Under the pieces are notes generated by a model. It made no database searches, was not told the origin of the DNA, and saw only the letters and a program-made list of their open reading frames with translations. A stretch of DNA of 64,000 nucleotides, taken from positions 75,575,001 through 75,639,000 of the forward strand of contig NC_092589.1 of NCBI RefSeq assembly GCF_047663525.1, in the 5' to 3' direction. A program made the translations under genes and the position numbers. Below, piece by piece: positions 25,560 through 37,111 of this stretch (positions are counted from its first letter, which is position 1; each line of letters opens with the position of its first letter). The DNA comes from Anas platyrhynchos. Lineage: Eukaryota > Chordata > Aves > Anseriformes > Anatidae.

Positions 25560-26060
25560 CTTCCTGAGTGCTGTGTGTCCCACCAAGGCAGGAACAAACC
25601 AAGTGGCTCAGGTTTGGCCCAAGTACTGCTGGCTGGCTACAATCTCTCTCCACGTCTTGATGCAGGTCCAAAATGATCTGCAGACTTTGGGCTGGTAAAC
25701 TAGCTCTTGATATGGACCAGTGACTTCCCAGCATTGGCGGGAGTGAGGAGCAGATGTCTGGAAAGCCACTGGCACAGCTGCTTCAAGCTGCTCCAGGCCA
25801 GGCTGAGGAGAGGCTGCCCAGCAGCAGTGTTTGTGGCATAGGCTCTGCAATCCAGTGGGGTCACCCATCTGTGGCACTGTGCTTTTCCCCACTCCCTGCT
25901 GGCTCCTGCTCCAGGCACAGTGCCCTTGCTGGACCAGGTCCGCTTGCTCTCCCTGGATAGTGCTTGTTGCTGCCAGCTGGAGATGGGTGCTAATTGAGCT
26001 GGGGGTCGGGCACAGCATCCTCAGCAGGTCAAGCAGCCCAAGAGACTACTGCAATTGGCT
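25560..26060. other. GC-rich island, unclassified repeat or conserved element
   Basis: About 500 bp are much richer in G and C than either flank. Overlapping open frames occur on both strands, the longest on the minus strand at 25300-25734 (144 codons) and 25608-26018 (136 codons). They are in different registers and neither shows a recognisable domain, so I treat them as compositional. The segment lacks the TGT...ACA ends, the TATA-like and AATAAA signals and the CCATGGGCTGCAG motifs of the LTRs here, and lacks a CR1 tail. An old LTR remnant, an untranslated exon or a CpG-poor regulatory element are all possible. Confidence 0.35.
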
Positions 26061-29000
26061 CTGTCCTGATTAGAAAGTAAAACAGCTTCCTTTGGTCTGG
26101 GCTTCATCCCACAGTTCCCACAAGTATCTTCCCTTAGCAACTGGTTTTCCTTCTGCTGATGGCACAGTCTCCAGCAAAATCTGTCTCCTCTCCATATTAC
26201 TGAGGAAAACTGAAAACCTCACATCTATAGATTTGCTGCTTTGTGTTTTCAAAACACAGTAAAATAATAATTACCCCTTGCTGCTGTCTTTGTGGTTCTT
26301 AAAAAATATTGCCTTCATTTAGGGAAAAATGGCATCTGTTAAATACAAACCACACAGTGAGTCAGTGAGTGTCAGAGACAATGTTAGAGCTTGGGAGTTC
26401 TTGGCTTTTGGCCTTGCACTCAGTATATTAGGCCACTTAACCTCTTCAGCAACCATAAAACTACCACTTAATAAATATATACAGTATATGATGCACCAAG
26501 GTTTTTAAGAGAGAAATAGCAAAAGTTTCTGAGAAACAACACAATCTCTTCTGTAGCTGTGAAAATCAAATACCCAGCAAGTTAGCCTCTTGCACAGGGC
26601 TGGATTCACTAAGGAGTTGATCAGTGATGCTATTGTCAGCTAGTATAGTTTCAAGTAAACTGTTCATTAAGTTTTTGGCTGCCTTTTCTCTGTATTCTCT
26701 GTTTTCACATATTCTTATAAAAAGTTGTGCCATAGTTTTATGCAGCCATATGCAAAATACCTCTGCATGACCTGAGGCCAGCTGACAGGTGCCATATTTA
26801 TAACAACACACCATTTTAATAGAGATCAGAGAGAGTCCTCCAAATATTACATTTTGCCATTCTTCAAAACAAGTAATAAAATGCATGCAAACATTTTGTA
26901 CACAATGCATCTGGTTGGATTGTGCTATTTACAGAATCATCCTGGTATTGCCATAGTAAACAAACAAACAATACCCTCAAAACTTCATTTCAGTGCAAAC
27001 TTTTGCATGAGATTTTAAGTCTACTAAAGTCAGTAAACATGATTTTGAATCTGCTCTCACATAGATCAGCTTACTTTTGAAAACGAGGAATAAAAGGAAA
27101 GTCAGATGAAAACAGATCGTGAGTTACTTTTCACTTTAAGTAGCTGTTTATTTTCACTGGCAGAACAGTCTTTTGATAAAGAAGAATAATCCAAACTAAT
27201 GTATGATAGCAAAACAACTAAAATGTGTAATACAAGCTGTTTGTAAAGAATTCAAGAAGTAGAACAGTATTTCTAAACTTACAAACTTGCTGTCAGCAGT
27301 GTGGTTTTTCTGATGGTGAGAAATTAGCCTTTGAAAATCATCTGATCAAAAGCATATCACTGGAACCTGGGCAAAGGTCAAATAGCTCTGAGTGGGAATC
27401 CTACTGTGCTCCTGAATGCATGGGATCATTTTCTCAGTGATTGTGATATAGCGTGGGCTGTTTGAAAGGATTATCTGTTGCTGATGGGTGTGTGTGACTG
27501 TAGGTGTGTGCATTGTGTGTGATAGAACACTTGAGTGTTGCAAACTGTGCATGGATTAAACTTCAGAAGCATTAAATTTAATGCTTTTATTTCTTGTAAA
27601 TTGCCTCCTTAATCTTTGTAACAGTGGCTAGCTGCAGTTCTGCAGAGAGAAATATTTTATAGCACAAGAGAAAAATAAAACAATGCAAGTACCTTTTTTC
27701 CTTTTCTCTAAAGAGAGGTTTGTGTCCTGGGAGGGTTTGAAAGCCAAGCTTTCAGAGCACAGATGTGCAATATCTTTTGTGGAACGTGTATATGATCTTC
27801 CTGTGTATCACTGAGCATGAAAGGGATGTTTTGCTCCTTCATCCATGCATCACTTGTCACCACTTAAGTACAAATTGCAAGCATTTTTGGAAGCAAATGT
27901 ATGTCTAGAAGTATTCCACTCCTTCAGAGATCAGATTTTAGGGTGCCTGTTGTAAATTGACACAAGTCCATTCTATCAATTAACTCAGTAAACAAAGGTT
28001 CATATTAAAAGCTAAACAATTAAAACTCCTTATTTATCTGTCTGTTTGTAACATGACACAGTGCATGTTTACAAGCTGGCTAAAATGCTTTATTTTACAA
28101 CATAGGATACGGATGTGGTCTTAAGTATGATTTTGCCCATTGCTGGATGCCAGAAGTTTTTTATTATTGTGATACATTATATGCAATCACATATATATGA
28201 ATGTAAATGTGTATGTACCTATCTGTGTGTGTTTGTGTATTTGCTGTTTTTAAGCATCCAGAGTTTTCACTGAATATTAAGGCCCAGACTCTCCTGAACA
28301 GATTTTACTCACTGGACACCTGGTTGCTCTGGAGCTTGCTGCTGTTCATGGACTGAGTGCTGGTCTAAGTCTGCCATACAGTGTACTTGGGGGCCTACTA
28401 AGTATATTTTTCAGCTAAGGATCCTTGAATTGTGGTGTGATCTATCTCTCTACTGTTAATTCATTAGGGGTTAAGTGAAATCATCAGGGAAAGCTAGAGG
28501 AATTGGAAATTCCTAGGTTAAGCAGATACAGCAATTTTAGGGGGACAAAGAGTTCCAGTTCAATGGACACTGCCCTTATATGTCTGTACTTTCCAAACAT
28601 ACATTTACTCAAGCACTATATGTGCAGCTAAGTCATTCTCCTGTTGATATACCAATGTTAGAGGTACACAAATACTACCTCTCCACTACCAATAGAAACT
28701 CTCTGTTGCTCCTCTAAAATTCTCGATTCCTCTCCCAAGTGTCTGCAGTAATGGAACTGCACAAATAGTGATGTTTGGAGACAATATTTCAAATTATATC
28801 TATTTCTTAAGAAAAAAAAGTCTTGTTGTAACTTCCCGTGAAATGTCTTGTTTTGATTTATTAGTTCCAGCAATTATAACTGTGGTGTGTGGGTATGTGA
28901 AAACTAAAGCAGATTGCTATTTCAAGCTCCACAGAGGGAAAGAGCCCGTTCCAGTCCTTGGGTTTCTGTTCTTCTCTGTGTGAAGACAGACAGTAATGGT

Positions 29001-31567
29001 AGCAAATAACCTTAACACTTCTTTGTTTAACCTGAGCAGTGGCTGTCTGCAGAGGAAACACGGTTGTGTTGTAAGGAGGCTGCCATGTACTTCTGTGGCA
29101 TGTCTTCTCTTGAAGAGACTCAGTACACTTTTTTTTTTTTCTAGAGTATGTCAACACAGTGCACAGTGTGGTATATGTACGAATATATACATACACAGGA
29201 ACCAACCTGTTCCCTGCTGCAGTGACACTCTTCTTATGGTAAAACACTGTAGAGATTGAGTCCATTTGTTGATGAGCTCATGGTGTTTTTTAAACTTGAG
29301 AATTCCAATGATTTCAGTGGCTAATGGCTTATGGAGAAATAGACAATAACCAGGTCTGACTCTTGACACAGGGTCTGAAATTAGGCTGTAAGCAGAGATT
29401 ACTGGTATTGTAACTGTTCAGTAAGGGCATTACCATGTTAATAATATTAAAAAAATGTTCAGAAACTGGGAAAAATAATCTATGGGGATATTTAGAACAA
29501 ACCTATTTACATGGTGACCAATGTGATGTGATGCTATTATTGAAAAGGTAGATAGTACACCATCAACATATATTCAGAAGAAAAGGTGGAAAGTCAGACT
29601 AGAACAGAGCAGATTTTCAGTAGCAGAGGTGTATATATGAGTGCTTATTGAAACTGTAAGCTAGAAGGAAAAAATAAAGGTTCTAGGGAAAAACAGAACA
29701 GTCAGCAAAAGATGCTAGATTGATTCTTGGCCATAGTGGCCTTACTACTGATCTGGTGTGACTTTATGAAGGTCCATGGTGTAGAGTCCTGGGAATATTC
29801 TTGCAATATACTAGGCACTTGTAATGTAAGTTATACATCATTCCAGACATAGATCTGTATTTTGTGGGCTGTTTGGATCAAAACTGAAAGGTAATAATTC
29901 TGTGTGGGAAAGATGGAAAGGTAGTAACTTCGGTGGGAAAAAGCTGAGTCCAGACTTCATACAATTTTCTTCTTGCCCTTGCCTAAAGTTGCTCTGCCAA
30001 AGAAAAAGACTGAACATGAACCATACTTTATACAGTATTTGAACTGTTCTCATCTTGACTGTTACCAACGTCTCTTTTATTAAATACTCACATCTGTATA
30101 TGCACATCTCCAGATCCCCCAGGAGAGTGTTCTCTGAGATAGCACTGTTACTTAGATTAAAGAAAGGTCATGAGGGGAAAACCCCACAGCTTAATGTTTT
30201 TGGTCTGATTTTCTTAATATATTTGGGAGGGCAGTAGGATTTCACTTAAAATAGTTCTAACATTAATAGCCACCCTATGGAATGTATGAATGTATGTATC
30301 TTATATGTGCATAGCTCAATAGGAAAAAAAAAAAGACATCTCTTCAGTAGTAAACTGGTGCATGGCCTTGTAGTGCTCAAATTGTACAGAAGGACTGGAA
30401 GAATAGTAAAAAGTATCATACTTACATGCCAAGAAGGTCTTCCTGACCTATCTTATTCTAGCACTGATGAGATTGTCCGGTGAAAAGGAACCAGTGTTAG
30501 CAGGCCCTTGGTTCATTTAGAACATGAACATGATATTTATATTCTGCAGCACGAGGAACTTTGCACAGAGGACTTTCTGCATATTGACAGAACAGGAGAA
30601 ATGTATACCTAGGGGTCTGCAAACAATTTGTCTATGGAAGTACAATTTTAAAATTTGGTCTCAGATTTTGTAGTTGTGTAATATGTTAACCCAATATTAG
30701 AACTGCATGTCAAAATATATTTTACCTTGGCTCAGCAGTTACAATTAATCTTAAGTAGTTGTATCTCATTAATGAACATTGCCAGGCTTAACAGAACATC
30801 TTTCCTTCACTTTCATATTAGGCTACTTTTCTCTCACTGTATTCACCCTTTAGAAATGTTTCTGTATTTTTAAGAGTTGACCACAAAAAAAATGTTTAAT
30901 AACCAGCTTCTGACTCAGTAAATAATGGTTTCTACTTCAGTTCCTTTGTGGCTTAAAAACAAGTGTTTATTTAAAAAATGCCTTCAGCAAGGATATATTT
31001 AGGGATTTATTATATATCACAGATTAAATTATTTCATGTTTATTCCCTTCACTTAAAATGCATAATTAATATTTCACAGTATGTTTAGATTAGTGGTTAC
31101 ATTTGGCTCTTTACTTAATTTTAAAAGTCATTTAAAGTGATCTTAGTGAGACTTAGGCTTAGTACTCTCAGAGCACAACCCATAAATCAGGTTAAATGTT
31201 TGAGTCAGGGAGCTTTAAAGCTGCTTTTAAATCCGGAACACTGGCAAAAATTACATTTTATCTAGGGCTACAGTAGCTTCTCACCAACCAATATTAATGA
31301 CACAAGTTCCCTGCTTTAAACAACTACAAATCAGGAATTTCTAAAGCCATCTCCATATTAATTGCTAGGGATTTAAGATCTAGAAGGTTTTATTACATTT
31401 CTCTAGAAAGAAAAGTACTCTTTGTCTTCACTCTATATTTTTCTAATCAGAAATATTTGTGCAAGACCATTAATGTGTAAATTACATTTACGTATCTAAA
31501 AGACTAAGGTATTCATTTGGAAAGATCATTTTAAGTACAGAGCTAAAGTGGGGTAGCAACTTGTGGG
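26061..31567. other. Unassigned AT-rich DNA, no confident gene
   Basis: Includes the lone 114-codon minus-strand frame at 26566-26910 (discussed as a finding), a GT-rich patch at 27485-27525, a TA/TG-rich patch at 28185-28240, and a short GAATGTAT-type repeat at 30281-30300. No CR1 or LTR is recognised. Confidence 0.45.
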
Positions 31568-31690
31568 AACATAAGATAATTCAGGTGAGAAGGGACATCA
31601 GGAGATAATCTAGTTCAACCTCCTATCCAAATTCAGATCAGATTGCTCAGGCTTTTATCCAGTTGGGCCTGAACATTTCCCAGGATAAAT
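31568..31690 (-). mobile_element. Degraded CR1 3' end, antisense
   Basis: The plus strand shows the reverse complement of a CR1 tail in order: 'GAGAAGGGACATCAGGAGAT', then 'CTAGTTCAACCTCCT', then 'CAGATTGCTCAGG', 'CAGTTGGGCCTGAACATTTC' and 'CCCAGG'. The terminal octamers have decayed. It ends at a T10 run at about 31701. It may belong with the longer antisense relic that begins 250 bp downstream, but both look like 3' ends, so two insertions are more likely. Confidence 0.7.
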
Positions 31691-32106
31691 TAATTTGCAA
31701 TTTTTTTTTTTATGTACAAAGCTGCAAATTCAACATTTATTAATGAGATAGGGCTCAATGAGATGTTCTCCATCCTTCACTGTATTTCTTTTCCATTATC
31801 GGTTGCTCTTCTCCCTTCCCTTTTTCATCTTTTTCCTCACCTCACTTTGATTTTCTATACCTCACTCCTTTTCCTTATATCAGCTCTAAAAAGCATAGTA
31901 AAAAGATTGCTGGAGTGTGACCCAAGCCACTGCTAATCTAATCATAGACTCACTGAAAAGAGAATAAAAGGGACATCAAGAAGCTATTTAGTCTACGGTG
32001 ATATATCCATCAGATATCGATGCCCTAAAACAGAAACCACAAGACCTAAACCCTCTTTCAGACCTCTGACAATGGAGGTTACAAAACTGCCCAGGCAGCT
32101 TCAGAG

Positions 32107-32130
32107 CCTGACAAACCCTGGTTTGTCAGG
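32107..32130. repeat. Perfect 11-bp inverted repeat, 2-nt loop
   Basis: CCTGACAAACC (32107-32117) and GGTTTGTCAGG (32120-32130) are exact complements with CT between. It sits inside the old antisense CR1, where a family consensus would not have such a palindrome, suggesting a local template-switch event after insertion. Confidence 0.85.
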
Positions 32131-32627
32131 TTTTGCTGACAAAGGTTTTCTGTGTGTGCAACCTAAACTCCTTTAAGCTCACTCAATTGTCCTGTTTGTA
32201 GTGGACATTAAAAGAGTCTTGCTTTTTGGTAAGATAGCTTTTCAGAATATTTTCTGAATGTTTACTGAGTACTACCACGCCCCACATTTTTTTTTCTCTG
32301 AACTAAATTGACACTATTAATACTTCCAAATTGTCCTCATCTTTTCAGACTTCTGATAGTTTTATTTGCTTGGGAGAGCAAATTCTCTTGTTGGTTCATA
32401 TCAGTTTTGAAGTCTGATGTCCACAACTGGACACAGTATTCAGCTGGAGCCTTAACAGTGCACCTCAACAGAAGAATTAAGATCATGTTTTCTAAATGAT
32501 ATTTATATTTGCATCTCTTTTTAGCATTTATCTTTTTCAGTACAGCATGACACTGTTGCTTCATGCTTAGAACATGATTGTTTTACTATAAGGTTTAGAT
32601 AGTTTTCTAAAGAGCTTTTTTTCTCTC

Positions 32628-32633
<6 letters not shown>

Positions 32634-32659
<26 letters not shown>
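32634..32659 (+). repeat. T26 tract in a longer pyrimidine run
   Basis: Twenty-six T flanked by CT-rich sequence upstream and CCCC downstream, giving an almost pure pyrimidine stretch from about 32615 to 32663. Confidence 0.85.
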
Positions 32660-32905
32660 CCCCAGTCGTTCCCAACACAAAAAAACATTTGCGTAGTTGA
32701 TTGTTTTGTCTTTATTGGATTGTATATTATATTTTTAGGCCACTACTCAAGTTTATCACCATTACTGATTTATAATTCCTTTCTCTAATGTGCTTGCTGG
32801 CTGACACAACTCTTAGCAGCCTGGGGTTCTCTTCCATCATATAAATGTTTCATCTATTTTCAATCATGTCATTAGCAGAAACACTTATGGAGAGCACCTT
32901 ATTAA

Positions 32906-34302
32906 CTTCATATGCATGTTCAAACAAAAACAAGCAAAGAAAAATCCAACCCTCGAAGTTGTTCTCTTGTTCAAAATTTATGTGTACATGAAAAAGCTCA
33001 TGCTCTACCATGCTGTCTACTCATCTGATAACCTTGGCTAAATTTACGCCACTAAGCTAAGCTGTTGCAAACTGAAGTTGGTAAACTAAGCTTGGACCAT
33101 CAGTTGATTAGGAAGAGCTTCATTCCAGGCTGGGCTAAAAATAGACAATAGGAAGAGAAAGCAGACTGAAACTTTTGTTTCCTGTTGTGATGGAATCATA
33201 AGAAAATTTAAAGGAAAATGGTATGAGAGCCTCATCTGACATAAAAATGTCAATGTCCTTCATGTGTAAATGATAAAGAAGTTCTTTTCAATTGTACCCT
33301 TTGTGTAATTTTTATACCCTGAAAAAAATCTGTTGTCCTGGAAATATCACGTCATACCACCTCCCATGTGAAGTTGCAAAGAAGAATTTCATGTACGATA
33401 TATGTCATGTGCAGTCTTTGAAAATGATAATCACAGTTCCTGAGTGGAATCTGTCTTTTAAAGAGAACAAATATACTATTGGCTTCAGCAGCACTACCTA
33501 GGTAATCTGTTCATAATGGCTGAGCATCCTAAAGATTTAAATCTTAAATGCAACATATTTTTCAAGTTCAGATTTTTTTTTTTCACAATTTATGCAAATG
33601 AATAACTTTGTTTTGGTTCCCTTTACATTTATAAGGAACCAATGGTAATTTAAAAGAAAGTATTTTCTGTGCTGATAATATGCATATCCAGAAAACATAT
33701 TAGGAAGACAAGTGTTTATCAGTTCATTTTATCACTAGTAGTTTAATATCTATTTTTCTTTTTCTTTTTTTTTTTTTTTTTCTAGTAAATTGTGAGTTGC
33801 TACTTAGAGATTGTTGCTTAGGACAGTGCATGAGTTTCATATGTAAAATTTGTTAAGCTATGACTTGAAAATATCTCCCCCAAATAAAAAATAATGCAGT
33901 CATATTCATATCATATTCATAGTCTTTCCACAGGATTACAGTAATTTCACATGGTCTTGTGAGCACAGCACATTTTGTGCGGCAAAATTTGTGAAGAGCA
34001 CAGACAATTCTTCAGGACCTTGACCAAAAGTGTTAAACCTGTTGACCAAAGCCTTGTTATCCTTTTGGTAAGTAGATAGTGCTAACATAGATGAACAGGC
34101 AATGAACAACTTTAAATATAAACTTGTGACTTTGATCACATTTGCGTCATGATGGTTGCATCTAGTTCCTACAGGCATTGATTCTAGAAAATTTCAAGTC
34201 CAAATAATGCTCACTAGTTAGTGACCACACTGCTATGTGTGTGGACACCCTCTGAGGAGCAGTTTATTTTAGGTTAAACACTGTGTTTTAGGTCTTATGT
34301 TA
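32906..34302. other. Unassigned AT-rich DNA
   Basis: A T17 tract is at about 33766-33782. An 80-codon minus-strand frame at 33936-34178 has no recognised domain and no splice context. Nothing here is assignable to a repeat family. Confidence 0.45.
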
Positions 34303-34364
34303 GAGGTGATACAAAACTGAGGGGAGTAGCTAATTCACAGCCATGCTGTCATCCAGAGGGACCT
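34303..34364 (+). mobile_element. Older CR1, upstream part (split by insertion)
   Basis: The sequence 'AGGTGATACAAAACTGAGGG' followed by 'CTGTCATCCAGAGGGACCT' is the CR1 ORF2 segment that encodes the region before 'GTGATACCAAACTG...ATCCAGAGGGACCTGGACAGGCT' in related copies. It stops at GACCT (34360-34364), and its continuation resumes at 35041 after the younger CR1. The far 5' boundary is where similarity fades. Confidence 0.75.
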
Positions 34365-35040
34365 GGTCGTGGTAGACATCAAGTTGAATATGAGCCAGCA
34401 GTGTGCCCTGGCAGCCAGGAGGGCCAACCGTGTCCTGGGGTGCATCAAGCACGGCATCGCTAGTAGGTCGAGGGAGGTGATTGTCCCGCTCTACTCTGCG
34501 CTGGTGCGGCCTCACCTCGAGGACTGTGTGCAGTTCTGGGCACCACAGTATAAAAAGGACATGAACCTGTTGGAGAGTGTCCAGAGGAGGGCTACGAAGA
34601 TGGTGAAAGGCCTGGAGGGGAAGACGTACGAGGAACGGCTGAGGGCACTGGGCCTGTTCAGCCTGGAGAAGAGGAGGCTGAGGGGAGACCTCATCGCAGT
34701 CTACAACTTCCTCGTGAGGGGGTGTCGAGAGGCAGGAGACCTTTTCTCCATTAACATCAGCGACAGGACCCGCGGGAACGGGGTTAAGCTGAGGCAGGGG
34801 AAGTTTAGGCTTGACATCAGGAGGAAGTTCTTCACAGAGAGAGTGGTTGCACACTGGAACAGGCTCCCCAGGGAAGTGGTCACTGCACCGAGCCTGACTG
34901 AATTTAAGAAGAGATTGGACTGTGCGCTTAGTCACATGGTCTAAACTTTTGGGTAGACCTGTGCGGTGTCAAGAGTTGGACTTGATGATCCTTAAGGGTC
35001 CCTTCCAACTCAGGATATTCTATGATTCTATGATTCTATG
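34365..35040 (+). mobile_element. Young CR1 LINE copy, 5'-truncated, inserted in older CR1
   Basis: This copy holds the last part of CR1 ORF2 followed by a short 3' UTR and the ATTCTATG octamer repeated about three times, the standard CR1 end. It is almost unmutated: its reading frame is open to the natural stop, and its last 253 bp match the copy at 57613 with two differences. GACCT is present at both edges (34360-34364 and 35040-35044), either a 5-bp target duplication or junction microhomology. CR1 moves by target-primed reverse transcription and is usually 5'-truncated, as here. Confidence 0.95.
34369..34944 (+). pseudogene. CR1 ORF2 C-terminal fragment (reverse transcriptase end)
   Basis: An uninterrupted 191-codon frame matching the C-terminal end of CR1 ORF2, downstream of the reverse-transcriptase catalytic core. 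Recognisable family blocks are [20 protein letters not shown] near residues 41-60, the [13 protein letters not shown] block near 62-74, [33 protein letters not shown] near 100-119 and WNRLPREVV near 162-170. CR1 ORF2 as a whole encodes an endonuclease and reverse transcriptase that copy the element into new sites; this fragment lacks the endonuclease, the polymerase palm and the YxDD-type active site, so it cannot act on its own. The first Met is only the first ATG after truncation, not a real start. It ends in TAA about 95 bp before the octamer tail. The intact frame reflects youth, not host use. Confidence 0.93.
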
Positions 35041-35640
35041 ACCTCAACAGACTGTACAGAAGGGCCAACAAGAACCTCATGAATGTCATCAAGAATTATA
35101 GAGTCCCACACCCCAGGCACCAGGACCCATCTGGAAAGCAGCTTTGCAGAAAAAGGACCTAGAAGTGCTGGTGGACAAGTTGAATATGAGTCAGCACTGT
35201 GCCCTTGCCACTAAGAAGGTTCCTTGGCTGCATTAGGTAAAGTATCACCAGCTGTTTAAGAGAGTTGATCCTTCCCCTCTATTCAGCATTGTTGAGGCCA
35301 GGCCTGAAGTAGTGTCCAGTTCTGGGCTCCCAGACAGAAGAGACAGAAACAAGGCAGAACCAGGCTCTTTTCAGTGGTCCCCCATGCCAGGACCAGAGAC
35401 AGTGGGCACAAACTAGAACACTAGATTCTGTCTAAACATCAGGAGGCACTTATTTACTGTGTGAGTGACTGAGCACTGGCACAGGTTGTCCAGAGAACTT
35501 GTGGAATCGCCCTCCTTGCAGGTCTTCAAAAGCCACCTGGATGTGGTCCTGGGCAAGCAGCTCTGTGTGGCCCAGCTTGAGAAGGGGGGTTGTACCAGAT
35601 GACCTCTAGAGGTCCCTTCCAGGCATTCTGTGATTCTGTG
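35041..35640 (+). mobile_element. Older CR1, downstream part (split by insertion)
   Basis: The sequence picks up where 34364 left off ('CAACAGACTGTACAGAAGGG', like CR1 'GGACAGGCTGGAGAAGTGGG') and continues through 'AACAAGAACCTCATGAA', 'CTGGAAAGCAGC', 'TGTCCAGTTCTGGGCTCCCA', 'CACTGGCACAGGTTGTCCAG', 'CCAGATGACCTCTAGAGGTC' to 'CATTCTGTGATTCTGTG', an older octamer variant. There are deletions (part of the segment after 'GGGCTCCCAGACAG' is missing up to 'CCAGGCTCTTTTCAGTGG') and many frame-breaking changes, so it is clearly older than the copy inside it. Confidence 0.92.
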
Positions 35641-37071
35641 TTTCCACTGGGTCCAATGTCATGTCCTCCATGTCTTGAAGATAAAGCTGTTTGTGTGTGC
35701 TATTTTTAATTTGTAAATGCCTGAAACAATACTGCTCACAACGGTATTGTTTCATAAAATGAAAGTGGAGATACATGAAGTATACATTAGATTCTGGAAT
35801 CATGGGAAATATATGAGGATATGATGCCTCCTGGGATGTATAGAGCTGGATGAGTTCAGAGGTCTGGGAAGGGTCTCCAGCATGACCTATCCTTTAACTA
35901 TGTTTTGTCTTGAAGAAAAGTAAACAGAAAAGTCCAAAAGAAAATTAGGTAGGGAACTAATGATTTTTCGTTGTGGGCAAACTAAGGTCCAGCTCAATAC
36001 AATTCCTCATGTACTGTTTAAGCATACAGACACATCCCATAAAGCCTCACTTCCAAAGCTTTTGAGGAAATAGTATAACATTTTGATTTGTTTAGTGCTC
36101 TGTCTTGCTAGGTTTCATATGTACTCAGAAATTTCCTGCAATTATCAATTGTATTGCCCAGACATAGCATATTAACCTGTACTGGAAGTGTTAACGTCCT
36201 CTGCAGGAAGATGAATTTGAATTCAAGGAGAGGGAACTGATCTTTCCCTGCCTTGCGTGGATAATAAGAACATTGCAATTTTGACTGGAAGGAATGCATG
36301 TGTTGTCTGTTTCACCTTTCTTTTAAAAAGAAATCTACCAAGAAATACAAATCCCTTCCCTTCCCTTCCCTGATAAAATAGGATTTGTTGAACATTCAAG
36401 TTCCAGGACATGAAAGCAAGTACCTTTAAAACCTGTAGGTAATTAGTTTTATACATATTTATTTAATGTCACAAAATTCATTAGAGAAGATGTAATCATT
36501 ATTTTTGGACTGCATTGATTGAGCATAAATAAAATATAATGATAAATTTTCATACCAAGATACATTGATACATAGTAGAATACACTGGAAAATGAAACAT
36601 ATACCTACTTCAACTAGTTCAATCCTTACTCTTAATTAACCTAAACTGAGTATTCATTACAATCAGTAATGGTTTCTTTCTACCACTCCCAGTTTGCCAA
36701 GATCATCTCCTTTCTGTGATTATCAGTTCTACTTTGCTTTAATATCTTTTTTTTTTTTTTTCCTATTAAATGAATGCATAGAGAAGATTTGGGAAGCTAT
36801 TATAGTTTGGTAAGGAGTACTGACTCTGTTATAGTCTCTCATTAGTCTGCTAATAACTCTACTTTGTCAAGCTAATTCATTTTTTCCTGCAATTGTGATC
36901 ACAGTGATGAAAATTAGCCATTTCAGTGTTTGCTCAGTAAAGTTGAAATCCATCCCACTGGAGAAAGCCTGCTTAAAGAATGGTGTTGGATTGAGATTTT
37001 ATGCCCAAACCTTCATGAGTGTTCAAGAGTGCTTTTGGAGAATTTTAAGCAACAGTAGGAAAAAAAAAGTC

Positions 37072-37111
37072 TTTTTTTTTTTTTTTTTTGTTTTTGTGTG
37101 CGTGTGTGCGT
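37072..37111 (+). repeat. T18 tract and (TG)n-rich run
   Basis: Eighteen T, a G, five T and then a TG/CG alternation. The alternating purine-pyrimidine part has weak Z-DNA character. Confidence 0.8.

Larger units (their letters stand above)
31938..32905 (-). mobile_element. Old antisense CR1 (or CR1-like L3) relic
   Basis: Landmarks of an antisense CR1 ORF2 and 3' end occur in the right order: 'AATAAAAGGGACATCA' near 31963, 'CTGCCCAGGCAGCTTCAGAG' near 32088, 'CAACCTAAACTCC' near 32160, 'CAATTGTCCTGT' near 32187, 'GATGTCCACAACTGGACACA' near 32417, then 'GTCATTAGCAGAAACACTTA', which resembles the CR1 stretch 'GTCATCAGCAAACTTGCTGA', near 32870. The copy is heavily mutated, with many stops and indels, and is interrupted by a T26 tract at 32634-32659. 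Its boundaries are approximate. Confidence 0.65.

Noticed and set aside
25300-26018. Minus-strand frames of 144 and 136 codons as a gene
   Set aside because: They overlap in different registers, run beyond the edges of the GC-rich island, and show no domain, signal peptide or splice-site logic.
33936-34178. 80-codon minus-strand frame as a transposase or exon
   Set aside because: No recognisable motif, no conserved catalytic residues and no terminal inverted repeats nearby.
34330-34935. 201-codon minus-strand open frame
   Set aside because: It is the antisense shadow of the young CR1 ORF2 fragment, which explains the sequence fully on the plus strand.
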